Positions 6,113 to 14,421 of a stretch of DNA of 46,393 bases are shown piece after piece (position 1 is the first letter of the stretch; each line of letters opens with the position of its first letter). Position numbers and translations under genes: made by a program. The notes under the pieces were generated by a model that had not been told where the DNA came from, did not search any database, and worked only from the letters and a program-made list of their open reading frames with translations. This DNA comes from Terriglobia bacterium (GTDB lineage: Bacteria > Acidobacteriota > Terriglobia > Bryobacterales > Bryobacteraceae): NCBI GenBank assembly GCA_025363475.1, contig JANYDS010000095.1:89236-135628 (forward strand), given 5' to 3'.

Positions 6113-7054
6113 CTATTTGCCGCCGAGGATGCCGAGAATGGCGTAGTTGCCTTCGTGACACGCGTACTCATAGAGCGGGCCGGGCACGGAGTTGAAGGGC
6201 AATTCGAGGGACCACGGTTTTGCCCAGGTGGAGGGATCTTCCATGGTGGCCCGATATTCAATGGTTTTATCGCTTACCCGCGTGAAGCGCTCCGTTACTT
6301 TCAGATCTTTCGAGGACCCGCGGTAACGCGACTGGTCTGAGAAATTGGTGGTTTCGACAACGAGCGTGTCGTTATCCCAGTGTCCGATGGAATCCCCAAA
6401 CCACTGGCGGACGGACGGGGGCTGGTGTTTGGCGTTCATGTGGACGATGCGACCGTCGTGAACCATTTCGAGCACGATGAGGATGGAGTCCGGGGACTGC
6501 ACGATCTGGTAGTTGTCGTTATAAAGCGCGGGCGTCATGGGCACGGCGGAAGTGTTGCCTACAAGACAACGCGTGTCGTTGGAAAGGCTCTTGTAATCGC
6601 CGGCGACGGTGGCTCCGCGCCTGACTCTGTTGCGTGCCTCGGGGAGAACCGGGGGGATGTGGCCGTCCGGTGGATCGACAACCATCGAGGTCCGGTTCTG
6701 CCCGCCGTAACGCGCGAGGCCTGTGCCGTTGTCGTAGAAAAGAACATTGTAAGCACCGCCCTGGATGGTGACCGGGCGACCGCCGTCAATGGTTGCGCCT
6801 TCCTGCCAGCGCTGCGCTTCTCTGGCTTCCCATTCGCGGGTCTCAGCTTCGGAGAGAAACGCTTTGCCGCCAAAGGTGTCGGGACGCTCAAAGGGAGTGC
6901 GTGTGGCGTTATTCCAGACTCCGGTGAGATCGGGATGCCCGTCAGCGCCGCGGGGAATTTTTGCACCCGTTGATACAGCCTTGGTTTGGGCAGAGAGAAC
7001 GGTAACGGTGAAGAGCGCCAGTGCGCCGGTTTTAATCCAGTTCGAGCAGGTCAT
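6113..7054 (-). CDS. Secreted protein of the DLTGVW-type family (paralogue 1 of 3)
   Basis: A 313-residue protein with an N-terminal signal peptide (hydrophobic GALALFTVTVLSAQ). The mature start has PRGADGHPDLTGVWNN. The C-terminal third holds the conserved block GDSIGHWDNDTLVVETTNFSD, VTERFTR and DPSTWAKPW, followed by YEYACHEGNYA. The same blocks recur in the genes at 25356 and, more weakly, 26452, so this is a paralogous family common in Acidobacteriota whose function I do not know. The beta-rich periodic pattern suggests a periplasmic barrel or propeller-like fold. The ATG at 7054 is chosen because GAGGG lies 5 nt upstream; the ATG just before it is too close. Confidence 0.82.
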   Translation of the reverse strand: MTCSNWIKTGALALFTVTVLSAQTKAVSTGAKIPRGADGHPDLTGVWNNATRTPFERPDTFGGKAFLSEAETREWEAREAQRWQEGATIDGGRPVTIQGGAYNVLFYDNGTGLARYGGQNRTSMVVDPPDGHIPPVLPEARNRVRRGATVAGDYKSLSNDTRCLVGNTSAVPMTPALYNDNYQIVQSPDSILIVLEMVHDGRIVHMNAKHQPPSVRQWFGDSIGHWDNDTLVVETTNFSDQSRYRGSSKDLKVTERFTRVSDKTIEYRATMEDPSTWAKPWSLELPFNSVPGPLYEYACHEGNYAILGILGGK

Positions 7055-7072
7055 CATTTCCCTCAGAACAGC

Positions 7073-7082
7073 ATACATGTAT
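7073..7082. promoter_or_regulatory. 10-bp palindrome upstream of the secreted-protein gene
   Basis: ATACATGTAT is a perfect palindrome 18 bp before the chosen start at 7054, close to where a promoter would lie. It could be a repressor half-site overlap; PadR-type regulators use ATGTAT/ATACAT sites. Short enough to arise by chance. Confidence 0.3.
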
Positions 7083-7092
7083 CTAAACTTAT

Positions 7093-7846
7093 TTAACCGG
7101 GCGGGTGGCGCGGCGGGTTGGAGAATTTCAGGGCACCGTCATCCAGTGAACTCCATTTTAGACTGAGTGTGTCCTGGAAATAATTCTGGTTGACGCGCCA
7201 GGGTGCGGTTGCACCCTGCTTTGGCCAACTGCCGAGCGCGCGTTCCATGCAGCCGGAGTTGAAGTTCTGGACGAAGGGTGCGACGGCGGATTCGTCGCCT
7301 TTTTGTGGCGTAACCTGGCGCACACCTTTGTGATCCATGGCGTTCAGCAGGCGGCACATCCAGGCGCAGATGAGGTCGGCTTTGAGAGTCCATGAGGCGT
7401 TGATGTAGCCGAAGACAGAGGCAAGGTTGGGGACACCGGAGACCATGACGCCTTTGTAGGAAAGAGTTTGCGAAAGGTCAATCTTTTTGCCGTCGACTTC
7501 GAGGTGGATACCTCCGAAGGCCTGCATGACGAGGCCTGTGGCGGTGACGATGATGTCGGCTTCGAGTTCCCTGCCCGACTTGAGACGGATGCCGGTTTCG
7601 GTGAAGGTTTCGATCTGGTCTGTGACTATGCTGGCACGGCCTGATTTTATGGCTTCAAACATGTCCGCGTTTGGCACCAGACAGAGCCGCTGTTCCCAGG
7701 GTTTGTAGCGCGGCGTGAAGTGAGTGGCGACGTCGAACTCCGGGCCCAGATGCTCCTGGACTTTCTTGACGATGCCGGCTTTGACGAAATCGGGGTAACG
7801 CTATGCCAGCTGATAGATGTAAGTGGCGAAGGCGATATTTTTCCAG
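7093..7846 (-). pseudogene. 3' fragment of an EthA-like Baeyer-Villiger (flavin) monooxygenase
   Basis: The C-terminal half of a class B flavin monooxygenase. Conserved segments in order are FTPRYKPWEQRLCLVPN, IETFTETGIRLKSGRELEAD, IIVTATGL, LSYKGVMVSGVPN, YINASWTLKADL and PWRVNQNY, closely following Mycobacterium EthA. The N-terminal FAD domain (GxGxxG) and the family fingerprint are missing: similarity starts at about WKNIAFATYIYQLA near 7846, exactly where the TonB-receptor fragment ends. An in-frame amber codon lies at 7801-7803 between YQLA and RYPDF. An internal ATG at 7677 could still start a 194-residue piece, but it could not bind FAD normally. The sequence shows a deletion-type join followed by a nonsense mutation. 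Confidence 0.85.
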
Positions 7847-8452
7847 GTTGTAAAGGTCGCGGTAGTACTGCACGTCGTCACGAACGCCATCGACGAAGAA
7901 GTCAGCAGAGGTGCTGTTGCCGCGAATGACGAGTTGATCACGGTTGTTTTCTCCCTGATGGGCGGAGATGCCGGGGACGTAGCGGACCACATCGCCGATG
8001 CTCATCATCATCTGGTCTTTGATCTGTTCGCCGGTCACGACTGTGATGGACTGCGGGACGTCAAGCAGCGGAGTCAGGGTTTTAGTGGCGGAGCGTGTTG
8101 CTGTGGTGAGGTAGTCAGCGTTTTCTATTACTGTGACAGTGGATTGCACGGGAGACACATCGAGCTGGAAGATGGCCGGAGCGGTGCTCTGCTGCGGCAA
8201 ATCGAGGCTGCGGGAGAGAGATGTAAAACCATCTTTCGAGACTGTGACGGTGTAATTGCCTGGGGCTGTCTGGAGGGTGAACTCTCCTGACGGGGTGGTG
8301 GTTAGCCCGCTCTGCCGGCCTGGGGTGATGCTGATTTGTGCGCCCGATATGGGGCTGTGCGCGGGGTCGAGGACGATGCCCTTGAATTGCACTGGCGGAG
8401 TTTGTCCGGCGCATAGAACTGCGGTCAGAATGGTTGCGTAAAAGAACTTCAT
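7842..8452 (-). pseudogene. 5' fragment of a TonB-dependent siderophore receptor
   Basis: From ATG 8452: signal peptide (MKFFYATILTAVLCAGQ), a carboxypeptidase-regulatory-like repeat (FKGIVLDPAHSPISGAQI, then PSGEFTLQTAPGNYTVTVSKDGF), and a plug domain (LDVPQSITVVTGEQIKDQ, then VVRYVPGISAHQGENNRDQLVIRGNS, FFVDGVRDDVQYYRDLYNLE). The plug is of the siderophore-receptor type. Normally it leads on to VEVLKGP and a 500-600-residue beta-barrel; here it stops after YNLE near 7842 and joins flavin monooxygenase DNA out of frame. The open frame continues to 7655 as nonsense. The start codon directly abuts the fur-family stop with no gap, so it was the second gene of an iron-response operon. Confidence 0.88.
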
Positions 8453-8914
8453 TTATTGCTCCCTTGAGTTGGCGCGGACGCAGATGCTGCAGCGTCCGCC
8501 TACTTCCATGCGAACTACGCCGATGCTGAAGCCCTGCTTTTGGGCGATTTCCTGCTTCAGCTGGTCGAAGACGGGGCTTTCATATTCTTCGATCCGGCCG
8601 CACTCGAAGCAGGCGAGGTGGATGTGGTCGCGGCCGGTACGGATCTCGTAGTAATGTTTCTCGCCGTTGAGGTGCATCAGATCCAGTTCGTCGATCAGAC
8701 CGAGCTTTTTGAGGATTTCGAGCGTGCGGTAGACCGTGGCCCGGTTGATGCGGGCGTCGCGGTCGCGGGCGAGTTGGAGCAGGCCGGCGGCGTCGAGGTG
8801 GCTGGTGGCGGATTCGATGATTTCGAGCAGGACGCGGCGCTGGGCGGTGAGGCGGAGCCCTTTGGCGGTGAAGGCGTCTGCGAGGGATCGGGATGTCGGG
8901 GTGGCAGTGGACAT
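8453..8914 (-). CDS. Fur-family metal-responsive repressor
   Basis: A 153-residue winged-helix regulator. The DNA-recognition region is RINRATVYRTLEILKKLGLI (residues 55-74). The dimerisation half has HIHLACFECGRIEEYESP and a second CSIC pair; C102/C105 and C142/C145 form a structural zinc site. Fur, Zur and PerR types cannot be separated with certainty from sequence; an adjoining siderophore-receptor gene favours iron. It is the first gene of a minus-strand unit with the TonB-receptor fragment, and two inverted repeats (8922-8937 and 8973-8988) lie just upstream, as expected for autoregulation. Confidence 0.92.
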   Translation of the reverse strand: MSTATPTSRSLADAFTAKGLRLTAQRRVLLEIIESATSHLDAAGLLQLARDRDARINRATVYRTLEILKKLGLIDELDLMHLNGEKHYYEIRTGRDHIHLACFECGRIEEYESPVFDQLKQEIAQKQGFSIGVVRMEVGGRCSICVRANSREQ

Positions 8915-8921
8915 TATTTAG

Positions 8922-8937
8922 TTGCGAATCGGTCGCA
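8922..8937. promoter_or_regulatory. Fur-family operator candidate 1
   Basis: TTGCGAATCGGTCGCA contains the inverted arms TGCGA and TCGCA around a 5-bp spacer, 8 bp upstream of the fur-family start. The same arms recur in the palindrome at 8973. Probably an autoregulatory site. Confidence 0.55.
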
Positions 8938-8972
8938 TTAAATGGCGTGAGAAATACTTTGGGATGCCTTAG

Positions 8973-8988
8973 TTGCGACTAGTCGCAA
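8973..8988. promoter_or_regulatory. Fur-family operator candidate 2 (perfect 16-bp palindrome)
   Basis: TTGCGACTAGTCGCAA is a perfect palindrome in the 163-bp gap between the fur-family gene and the divergent gamma-glutamyltransferase gene. It shares TGCGA...TCGCA arms with 8922-8937. The two centres are about 51 bp apart, close to five helical turns, so both could be bound on one DNA face and control either direction. Confidence 0.65.
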
Positions 8989-9077
8989 TAGAGGACCAAA
9001 AGAGTCCTATATCAAATTCAAGAGTAAACGGTGAGTGTTTGGCGTGTCAATGTATTTCATGGGTATAGTTTCTAGTT

Positions 9078-10667
9078 ATGCCCTTTACACGCCCAGTAAT
9101 GCGAGGCCGGACGTATGCGGTTTCTACGCGCAAGCCTCAGGCGACGCAGGCTGCTGAGCGCGTTCTGCGTGACGGCGGTAACGCGTTCGATGCCGCGGTT
9201 GCTGCGATGACGGTGCTGGCGGTGACTGACCCTGCGATGACCGGGATGGGCGGCGATGCCAACGTGCTGGTTTACAGTGCGCGGGAGAAGAAGGTCCACG
9301 CGATCAATGCGACGGGGACTACGCCGGGCCTGGCGACGATTGACTGGTACCGGGCGAACTGTGGCGGGGCGATTCCGGTGAGTGACGGGCTGCTTTGCGG
9401 GACGGTGCCTGGCGTTCCGGCAGCGTGCCATATTCTGCTTGACCGCTGGGGTACCCGCGGGTTTGCGGAGCTTTCGCGGGATGCGATTTATCTGGCGGAA
9501 GAGGGGTTTCCGGTCAGTGAATATTTGCTGGAATTTCTGGCCGTGCATGGTGACAAGCTGCGGAAGTATCCGACGTCGGCGCGGATCTATTTTCCGAACG
9601 GGCGGATGCTGCGGGCGGGAGAGATTTTGCGCAATCCGGATCTGGCGGAGACGCTGCGGGCGATGGCGAACCGGGATGAATTCTATCGGGGTGCGATGGC
9701 TCGGCGGGTAGCTTCGTTTTGCGAAAACAATGGCGGGTTGTTCCGCTGTGAGGATTTTGCGGCTTATGAAGCCAGGGTCGAGGAGCCGGTTTCCGTCAAC
9801 TATCGGGGCTATCAGGTTTATAAGAATGCCTCGGCATGTCAGGGTCCGACGGAACTGGTGCTGCTCAACCAGCTGGAGCGGCATGACCTTGCGGCTTTGG
9901 GACATAATTCCGCCGCCTATATTGGCCTTTGCGCGGCGGCGGCGAAGCGGGCGTATGGAACCCGAGAAAAATATCTGGGTGACCGGGCGTTTATTGATAT
10001 TCCGTTTGATTTGATTTTGGCGAAGGATTATCAGGGCGAGCCGATGGGTGAGGTTTTTGGCAAGGGCGCGGCCAATCATGCGGGTGATACCAGTTATCTG
10101 GCCATCATCGATAAAGACCGCAATGCGGTTTCGATGACTCCGAGCCTGCATTCAGCGTTTGGGACGGGCATCGTGATCGGGGACACGGGTTTGATTTTCA
10201 ACTGCCGCGGGGATTGCTTTGTGATGAATGAGAAACATCCCAACGCCCTGATGCCGGGCAAGCGGCCACGGAGTACGCTGACACCGACGCTGATTTTGAA
10301 GGATGGCGAACCGTCGATGGTGCTGGGGAGTCCGGGTGGGGACGATCAGCCTTTGCGGATCGCACAGACGTTTCTCAATATGGTGGATTTCGGGATGAAT
10401 ATTCAGGATGCGATTGAAGCGCCGCGCTGGAGCACGACGAGCTTTCCGGCTACTGAATTTCCGCAGACGGCATATCCGGGGCATTTGTCGGTGGAAGACC
10501 GGATTCCGGCCGAAGTGCGCGCTGAACTGGGGGTGCCTGGCCACCAGGTTGAGACTGTTGGCCCGTGGACGATGGGCGCGAATTGCGGGGTTACGGTGGA
10601 CCATGAATCCGGCGTGCTGAGTGCCGGTGCGGATCCGCGTGGCGATAGTTATGCGTTAGCCTGGTAA
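9078..10667 (+). CDS. Gamma-glutamyltransferase family (Ntn-hydrolase)
   Basis: A 529-residue member of the gamma-glutamyltranspeptidase family, which cleaves itself and then transfers or hydrolyses gamma-glutamyl groups. The N-terminal block GGNAFDAAVAAMTVLAVTDPAMTGMGGDA and the autoprocessing site are clear: Thr338 in HAGDTSYLAIIDKDRNAVSMT would become the N-terminal nucleophile of the small subunit. SPGGDDQPLRIAQTFLNMVDFGMNIQDAIEAPRW is the family's C-terminal signature. No signal peptide is present, so it is probably cytosolic, unlike the periplasmic E. coli enzyme. It lies 17 bp ahead of the oxalate-CoA ligase-like gene and may be co-transcribed, though no functional link is evident. Confidence 0.9.
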   Translation: MPFTRPVMRGRTYAVSTRKPQATQAAERVLRDGGNAFDAAVAAMTVLAVTDPAMTGMGGDANVLVYSAREKKVHAINATGTTPGLATIDWYRANCGGAIPVSDGLLCGTVPGVPAACHILLDRWGTRGFAELSRDAIYLAEEGFPVSEYLLEFLAVHGDKLRKYPTSARIYFPNGRMLRAGEILRNPDLAETLRAMANRDEFYRGAMARRVASFCENNGGLFRCEDFAAYEARVEEPVSVNYRGYQVYKNASACQGPTELVLLNQLERHDLAALGHNSAAYIGLCAAAAKRAYGTREKYLGDRAFIDIPFDLILAKDYQGEPMGEVFGKGAANHAGDTSYLAIIDKDRNAVSMTPSLHSAFGTGIVIGDTGLIFNCRGDCFVMNEKHPNALMPGKRPRSTLTPTLILKDGEPSMVLGSPGGDDQPLRIAQTFLNMVDFGMNIQDAIEAPRWSTTSFPATEFPQTAYPGHLSVEDRIPAEVRAELGVPGHQVETVGPWTMGANCGVTVDHESGVLSAGADPRGDSYALAW

Positions 10668-10684
10668 CATTACGGTTTAACAAG

Positions 10685-12190
10685 ATGAGCAAACCTTCAA
10701 CACTTTGGGAACTGATTGAGCGCGCACCTGCGGACACGGTCGCGATAATCTCACCTGAGACCGGCGTTACCCTCACTTATGGCGACCTTCGCAAGCAGGT
10801 GCGCGCTGCCGCGGATGTATTCGCGTCGGCTGGCATTCGGCCGGGTGACCGTGTCGCTATCGCGCTGCCGAACGGGATTCCGGTGCTGGTTTGTTTTCTC
10901 GCGGCGTCCATTGCGGGAACGGCTGCGCCGCTGAATCTGGCGTACCGGCATGATGAGTTTGTCTTCTACCTGGATGACACGAAGGCGAAGCTGCTGGTGG
11001 TGCCTGAAGAAGGCGGCGATGTGGCGCGGGGGGCGGCGGGCAACTCGATTCCGGTTCTTGCAGTGGCCATGTCGGGTATGGATCTGGTCTTCGCCGGCGC
11101 GCCTGTGGCTTCGGCGACTGCGGCCGACCCGACGCCGGACCAGATTGCGTTGATTTTGCATACGAGTGGCAGCACGGGCCGCCCGAAGCGGGTACCGATT
11201 CCGCATTTCAAGCTGGCACGTTCAGCCGCCAATATCGCGGCGCACTATGAGCTGACTGAGCAGGATGTTTCGCTTTGCGTGATGCCGCTGTTCCACGTTC
11301 ACGGCCTGGTGGCATCCGTGCTTTCCACGCTCTATTCAGGTGGCAGGATTATTGTTCCGGGCAAGTTCAATGCGCTTTCGTTCTGGCGCACGGTTCGCGA
11401 TTTCGGCGTGAGCTGGTATTCGGCGGTGCCTACGATTCATCAGGTCTTGCTGGCGCGGGCGGGCGGGCAGCGTCCGGATGGCGCAGAGTCGTTGCGCTTT
11501 ATTCGTTCGTGCAGTGCGCCGCTTTCAGCCGTCCACATGGGGCAGATGGAAGAGGTGTTTGGGGTGCCGGTGCTGGAGGCTTATGGAATGACGGAGGCGT
11601 CGCACCAGATGTCGTCGAACCCATTGCCGCCGGACCCGCGCAAGCCTGGGACGGTGGGTCGCGCGACCGGTATTGATGTCGGCATTATGGATGCGGAGGG
11701 TAACCTGCAGCCTACGGGAACGGCTGGTGAAGTGGTGATCCGGGGCGAGAGTGTTGTGACCGGGTATGAGAATAATCCGGAAGCCAATGCGACGTCGTTT
11801 GTGGACGGCTGGTTCCGCACGGGCGACCAGGGCGTGATTGATGAGGCAGGTTACCTGAAGCTGGTGGGCCGTTTGAAGGAGATGATCAATCGGGCTGGCG
11901 AGAAAATTTCGCCGCTTGAGATTGATGAATTGCTGGCGACACATCCGGCTGTTGCGGAAGCGGTCTGCTTTGGTTTTGCGCACCCCACGCTGGGTGAAGA
12001 TGTGGCGGCGGTGGTGACTTTGAAACAGGATGTCAGCACGACGGAAGCCGAGTTGATCGCGTTCTGTAAAGAACGGCTGGCGGATTTCAAGCGCCCGCGC
12101 AAGATCCATATTGTGGAGACGATTCCACGCACGGCGACGGGTAAAATTCAGCGGCGCGTTGTGGCTGCGGCGTTCACCCCGACGGCATGA
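10685..12190 (+). CDS. Oxalate-CoA ligase (oxalyl-CoA synthetase-like acyl-CoA synthetase)
   Basis: A 501-residue member of the ANL adenylating family. The AMP loop is HTSGSTGRPKRVPI (159-172), with Arg where most relatives have Gly; the central motif EAYGMTEASHQMSSNPLPPDPRKPG is followed by GWFRTGDQG, LVGRLKEMINRAGEKISPLE and C-terminal RTATGKIQRR with the adenylation Lys. The segments PLFHVHGL, SWYSAVPTIHQ, RFIRSCSAPL and MSSNPLP closely match plant AAE3 and yeast Pcs60 oxalyl-CoA synthetases. An OxlT-type transporter two genes downstream supports oxalate as substrate. It overlaps the reductase gene at 12187 by ATGA. A related short-chain acid is the alternative. Confidence 0.83.
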   Translation: MSKPSTLWELIERAPADTVAIISPETGVTLTYGDLRKQVRAAADVFASAGIRPGDRVAIALPNGIPVLVCFLAASIAGTAAPLNLAYRHDEFVFYLDDTKAKLLVVPEEGGDVARGAAGNSIPVLAVAMSGMDLVFAGAPVASATAADPTPDQIALILHTSGSTGRPKRVPIPHFKLARSAANIAAHYELTEQDVSLCVMPLFHVHGLVASVLSTLYSGGRIIVPGKFNALSFWRTVRDFGVSWYSAVPTIHQVLLARAGGQRPDGAESLRFIRSCSAPLSAVHMGQMEEVFGVPVLEAYGMTEASHQMSSNPLPPDPRKPGTVGRATGIDVGIMDAEGNLQPTGTAGEVVIRGESVVTGYENNPEANATSFVDGWFRTGDQGVIDEAGYLKLVGRLKEMINRAGEKISPLEIDELLATHPAVAEAVCFGFAHPTLGEDVAAVVTLKQDVSTTEAELIAFCKERLADFKRPRKIHIVETIPRTATGKIQRRVVAAAFTPTA

Positions 12191-13167
12191 AGAGCGTAAT
12201 TGTCGGCGCGGGGGCGATTGGGGCGTACGTGGGTGCCGCGATGGCGCGTGCCGGGCAGGATGTGACGTTGTTTGCGCGCGGTCCGCATTTGGCGGCTATG
12301 CAGCGGAATGGCGTGCGGATTGTTACCGGTCACGACGATTGGCAAGTGGCCGTCAAGACCACTGCGGACCTTGAAAGCGTGGGGCCGGTGGATTATGTTT
12401 TCCTGGCGGTGAAGGCGCACAGTCTGCCGGAAGTTGCTGCTCGCATCAAGCCTCTGCTGGGGCCGGAGACGGCGGTGGTGGGGATGCAGAATGGCGTGCC
12501 CTGGTGGTTCTTTAGCGTGCCGGGTGTGCCGCTTGAAGGCACGCAGCTTGAAAGCATTGATCCGGGCGGCGTGATTGGCGGGGCGATTGAACCCGGGCGG
12601 GTGATCGGGTCCATCGCTTATATTGCGGCGGAGATTGTGGAGCCGGGCCTGATCAGGCATATCGAGAGCAACCGGCTTTCTGTGGGCGAACCGGATGGGG
12701 CACGAAGTGACCGGGTACGGCGGTTAGCTGAGGCGCTGGTGGCGGCGGGAATTAAGGCTCCTGTTACTACGCGGCTGCGCAATGAGATTTGGGTTAAGCT
12801 GCTGGGCAATATGGCATTCAATCCGATCAGCGCGCTTACCGGAGGCACGCTGGCGGGTATTGCGGGCTTCCCGGATACGCGTGAACTGGTGCGGTGCATC
12901 ATGCAGGAAGCCTGTGAGATTGCGGCGAAGCTGGGGCTGGATTTGCCCGTGACGATTGAACAGAGAATCGAGGGCGCGGCGAAGATTGGCGAGCATAAAA
13001 CTTCGATGCTGCAGGATCTGGAAAAGGGGCGTCCGCTGGAGCTGGAACCGATTACAGGCGCGGCGCTTGAAATTGGAGATAGACTGGGTGTTCCCATGCC
13101 GTACACACGGGCCGTTTACGCCTGCACAAAACTTCTCGCCACACAGATCAACAAGGACAAACTATGA
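12187..13167 (+). CDS. Ketopantoate reductase family protein, probable oxalyl-CoA reductase (PanE2-like)
   Basis: A 326-residue NADPH-dependent reductase of the ApbA/PanE family. The nucleotide-binding motif is GAGAIGAYVGAAMARAG (residues 7-23), LAVKAHS follows at about 75, and LRNEIWVKLLGNMAFNPISALTG carries the catalytic Lys and Asn. By family alone it would be called 2-dehydropantoate 2-reductase. Yet it is translationally coupled (ATGA on both sides) between an oxalyl-CoA synthetase-like enzyme and an oxalate/formate-type antiporter. In Methylobacterium extorquens the homologous PanE2 reduces oxalyl-CoA to glyoxylate during growth on oxalate. I infer the same role here; pantothenate synthesis remains the alternative. 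Confidence 0.82.
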   Translation: MKSVIVGAGAIGAYVGAAMARAGQDVTLFARGPHLAAMQRNGVRIVTGHDDWQVAVKTTADLESVGPVDYVFLAVKAHSLPEVAARIKPLLGPETAVVGMQNGVPWWFFSVPGVPLEGTQLESIDPGGVIGGAIEPGRVIGSIAYIAAEIVEPGLIRHIESNRLSVGEPDGARSDRVRRLAEALVAAGIKAPVTTRLRNEIWVKLLGNMAFNPISALTGGTLAGIAGFPDTRELVRCIMQEACEIAAKLGLDLPVTIEQRIEGAAKIGEHKTSMLQDLEKGRPLELEPITGAALEIGDRLGVPMPYTRAVYACTKLLATQINKDKL

Positions 13168-14420
13168 ACCGATGGGGCCGTCTGGCCGCTGCTGTGATTG
13201 CGATGGCAATCATCAGCAACATGCAATACACATGGACGTTGTTCGTGAAGCCGATCTCGGCCGGAATGCACTGGAAGCAGTCTGATGTCCAGTATGTGTT
13301 TACGATTCTGATCGCGGTGATGACGTGGGCGATGCCGCTGTCGGGCTGGCTGATTGACCGGATCGGGCCGCGTATATTTACGTCGGCAGCGGGTGTGATT
13401 TGCGCTGTCGGGTGGAGCGGTTTGGGGCAGGCGCAGAGTCTTACGACTCTGTATGCACTGGCGGCGCTGGCGGGGCTGGGCGTTTCGTTTGTCTATTGCT
13501 CGTCGATTGCGGTGGCGCTGAAGTGGTTTCCGGATCGGCGGGGGCTGGCTTCCGGATTAATCGCCGGAGGATATGGCTCTGGTGCGGCTGCATCAGTGCT
13601 GCTGTTCAGGGGTCTCATCAAAGACAACGGCTACGCGTCCACGTTCATCGTGACCGGCATCAGTATGGGTGTGCTGATTATTCTGATCGGGCAGTTCCTG
13701 AAGTATCCGCCTGCGAACTACGTTGCGGCTGCACCTGCGCCGGTTAAAGCTGCCGTTCGGAAGCACAGCGGACATGACTTCAATTCGCTGGAAATGCTGC
13801 GCACGCCGCAGTTTTATTTCATGTACATCATCATGCTGGCGATTGGAATTGGCGGGCTGATGGCGAGTGCGCAGGTTGCGCCGATCGGTGACAACTTCAA
13901 GATCGGGACTTACGCGATGGGCTGGGCGCTGTTCCTGAATCCGATCGCGAATGGCGGCGGGCGGTTCGGCTGGGGCTGGGTTTCTGATCATATTGGCCGT
14001 GAGCGGACCATGTTTGTGGCGTTCCTGCTGCAGGCGATATTTTTGATGTGTGTGGTGACGCTGGGCCGGCAGTCAGAGGCCTGGTTTGTGTTCTCTATGG
14101 TGGCAGTGTTCCTGACCTGGGGCGAAGTTTATGCGCTGTTTCCTGCTCAGTTGGGAGATATGTTCGGGACGAAGCATGCGGCGTCGAATTACAGTTTTTT
14201 GTACAGCACCAAGGGGCTGGCGGCTTTGCTGGCCGGCGGCTGGGCTACGCTGCTGTTTGAGAAGACGGGTACGTGGGATAACGCTTTCTATCTGGCGGCG
14301 GGGTTATCTCTGTTTGCCGCGTTTGGGGCACTGGTGCTTTTGAAAATGCCTTCACCGCGCAAGCGGCATGTTGCGGATGCGGATTCGGTTGGGGTGTACG
14401 AAGCGGCGGCGGGAGATTAA
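13164..14420 (+). CDS. OFA-family MFS transporter, oxalate:formate antiporter-like
   Basis: A 418-residue inner-membrane protein with about 12 hydrophobic segments. The start (NRWGRLAAAVIAMAIISNMQYTWTLFVKPIS) matches the OxlT N-terminus (ISxxQYxWTLFxKP). Family landmarks follow: GWLIDRIGPR, GGGRFGWGWVSDHIGRERTMF, and NYSFLYSTKGLAALLAGG, which contain the Arg and Lys that bind the oxalate dianion in Oxalobacter OxlT. It probably imports oxalate, perhaps in exchange for formate or another product. The ATG overlaps the PanE-like stop. Substrate is inferred from family plus neighbours. Confidence 0.86.
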   Translation: MNRWGRLAAAVIAMAIISNMQYTWTLFVKPISAGMHWKQSDVQYVFTILIAVMTWAMPLSGWLIDRIGPRIFTSAAGVICAVGWSGLGQAQSLTTLYALAALAGLGVSFVYCSSIAVALKWFPDRRGLASGLIAGGYGSGAAASVLLFRGLIKDNGYASTFIVTGISMGVLIILIGQFLKYPPANYVAAAPAPVKAAVRKHSGHDFNSLEMLRTPQFYFMYIIMLAIGIGGLMASAQVAPIGDNFKIGTYAMGWALFLNPIANGGGRFGWGWVSDHIGRERTMFVAFLLQAIFLMCVVTLGRQSEAWFVFSMVAVFLTWGEVYALFPAQLGDMFGTKHAASNYSFLYSTKGLAALLAGGWATLLFEKTGTWDNAFYLAAGLSLFAAFGALVLLKMPSPRKRHVADADSVGVYEAAAGD

Positions 14421-14421
14421 C

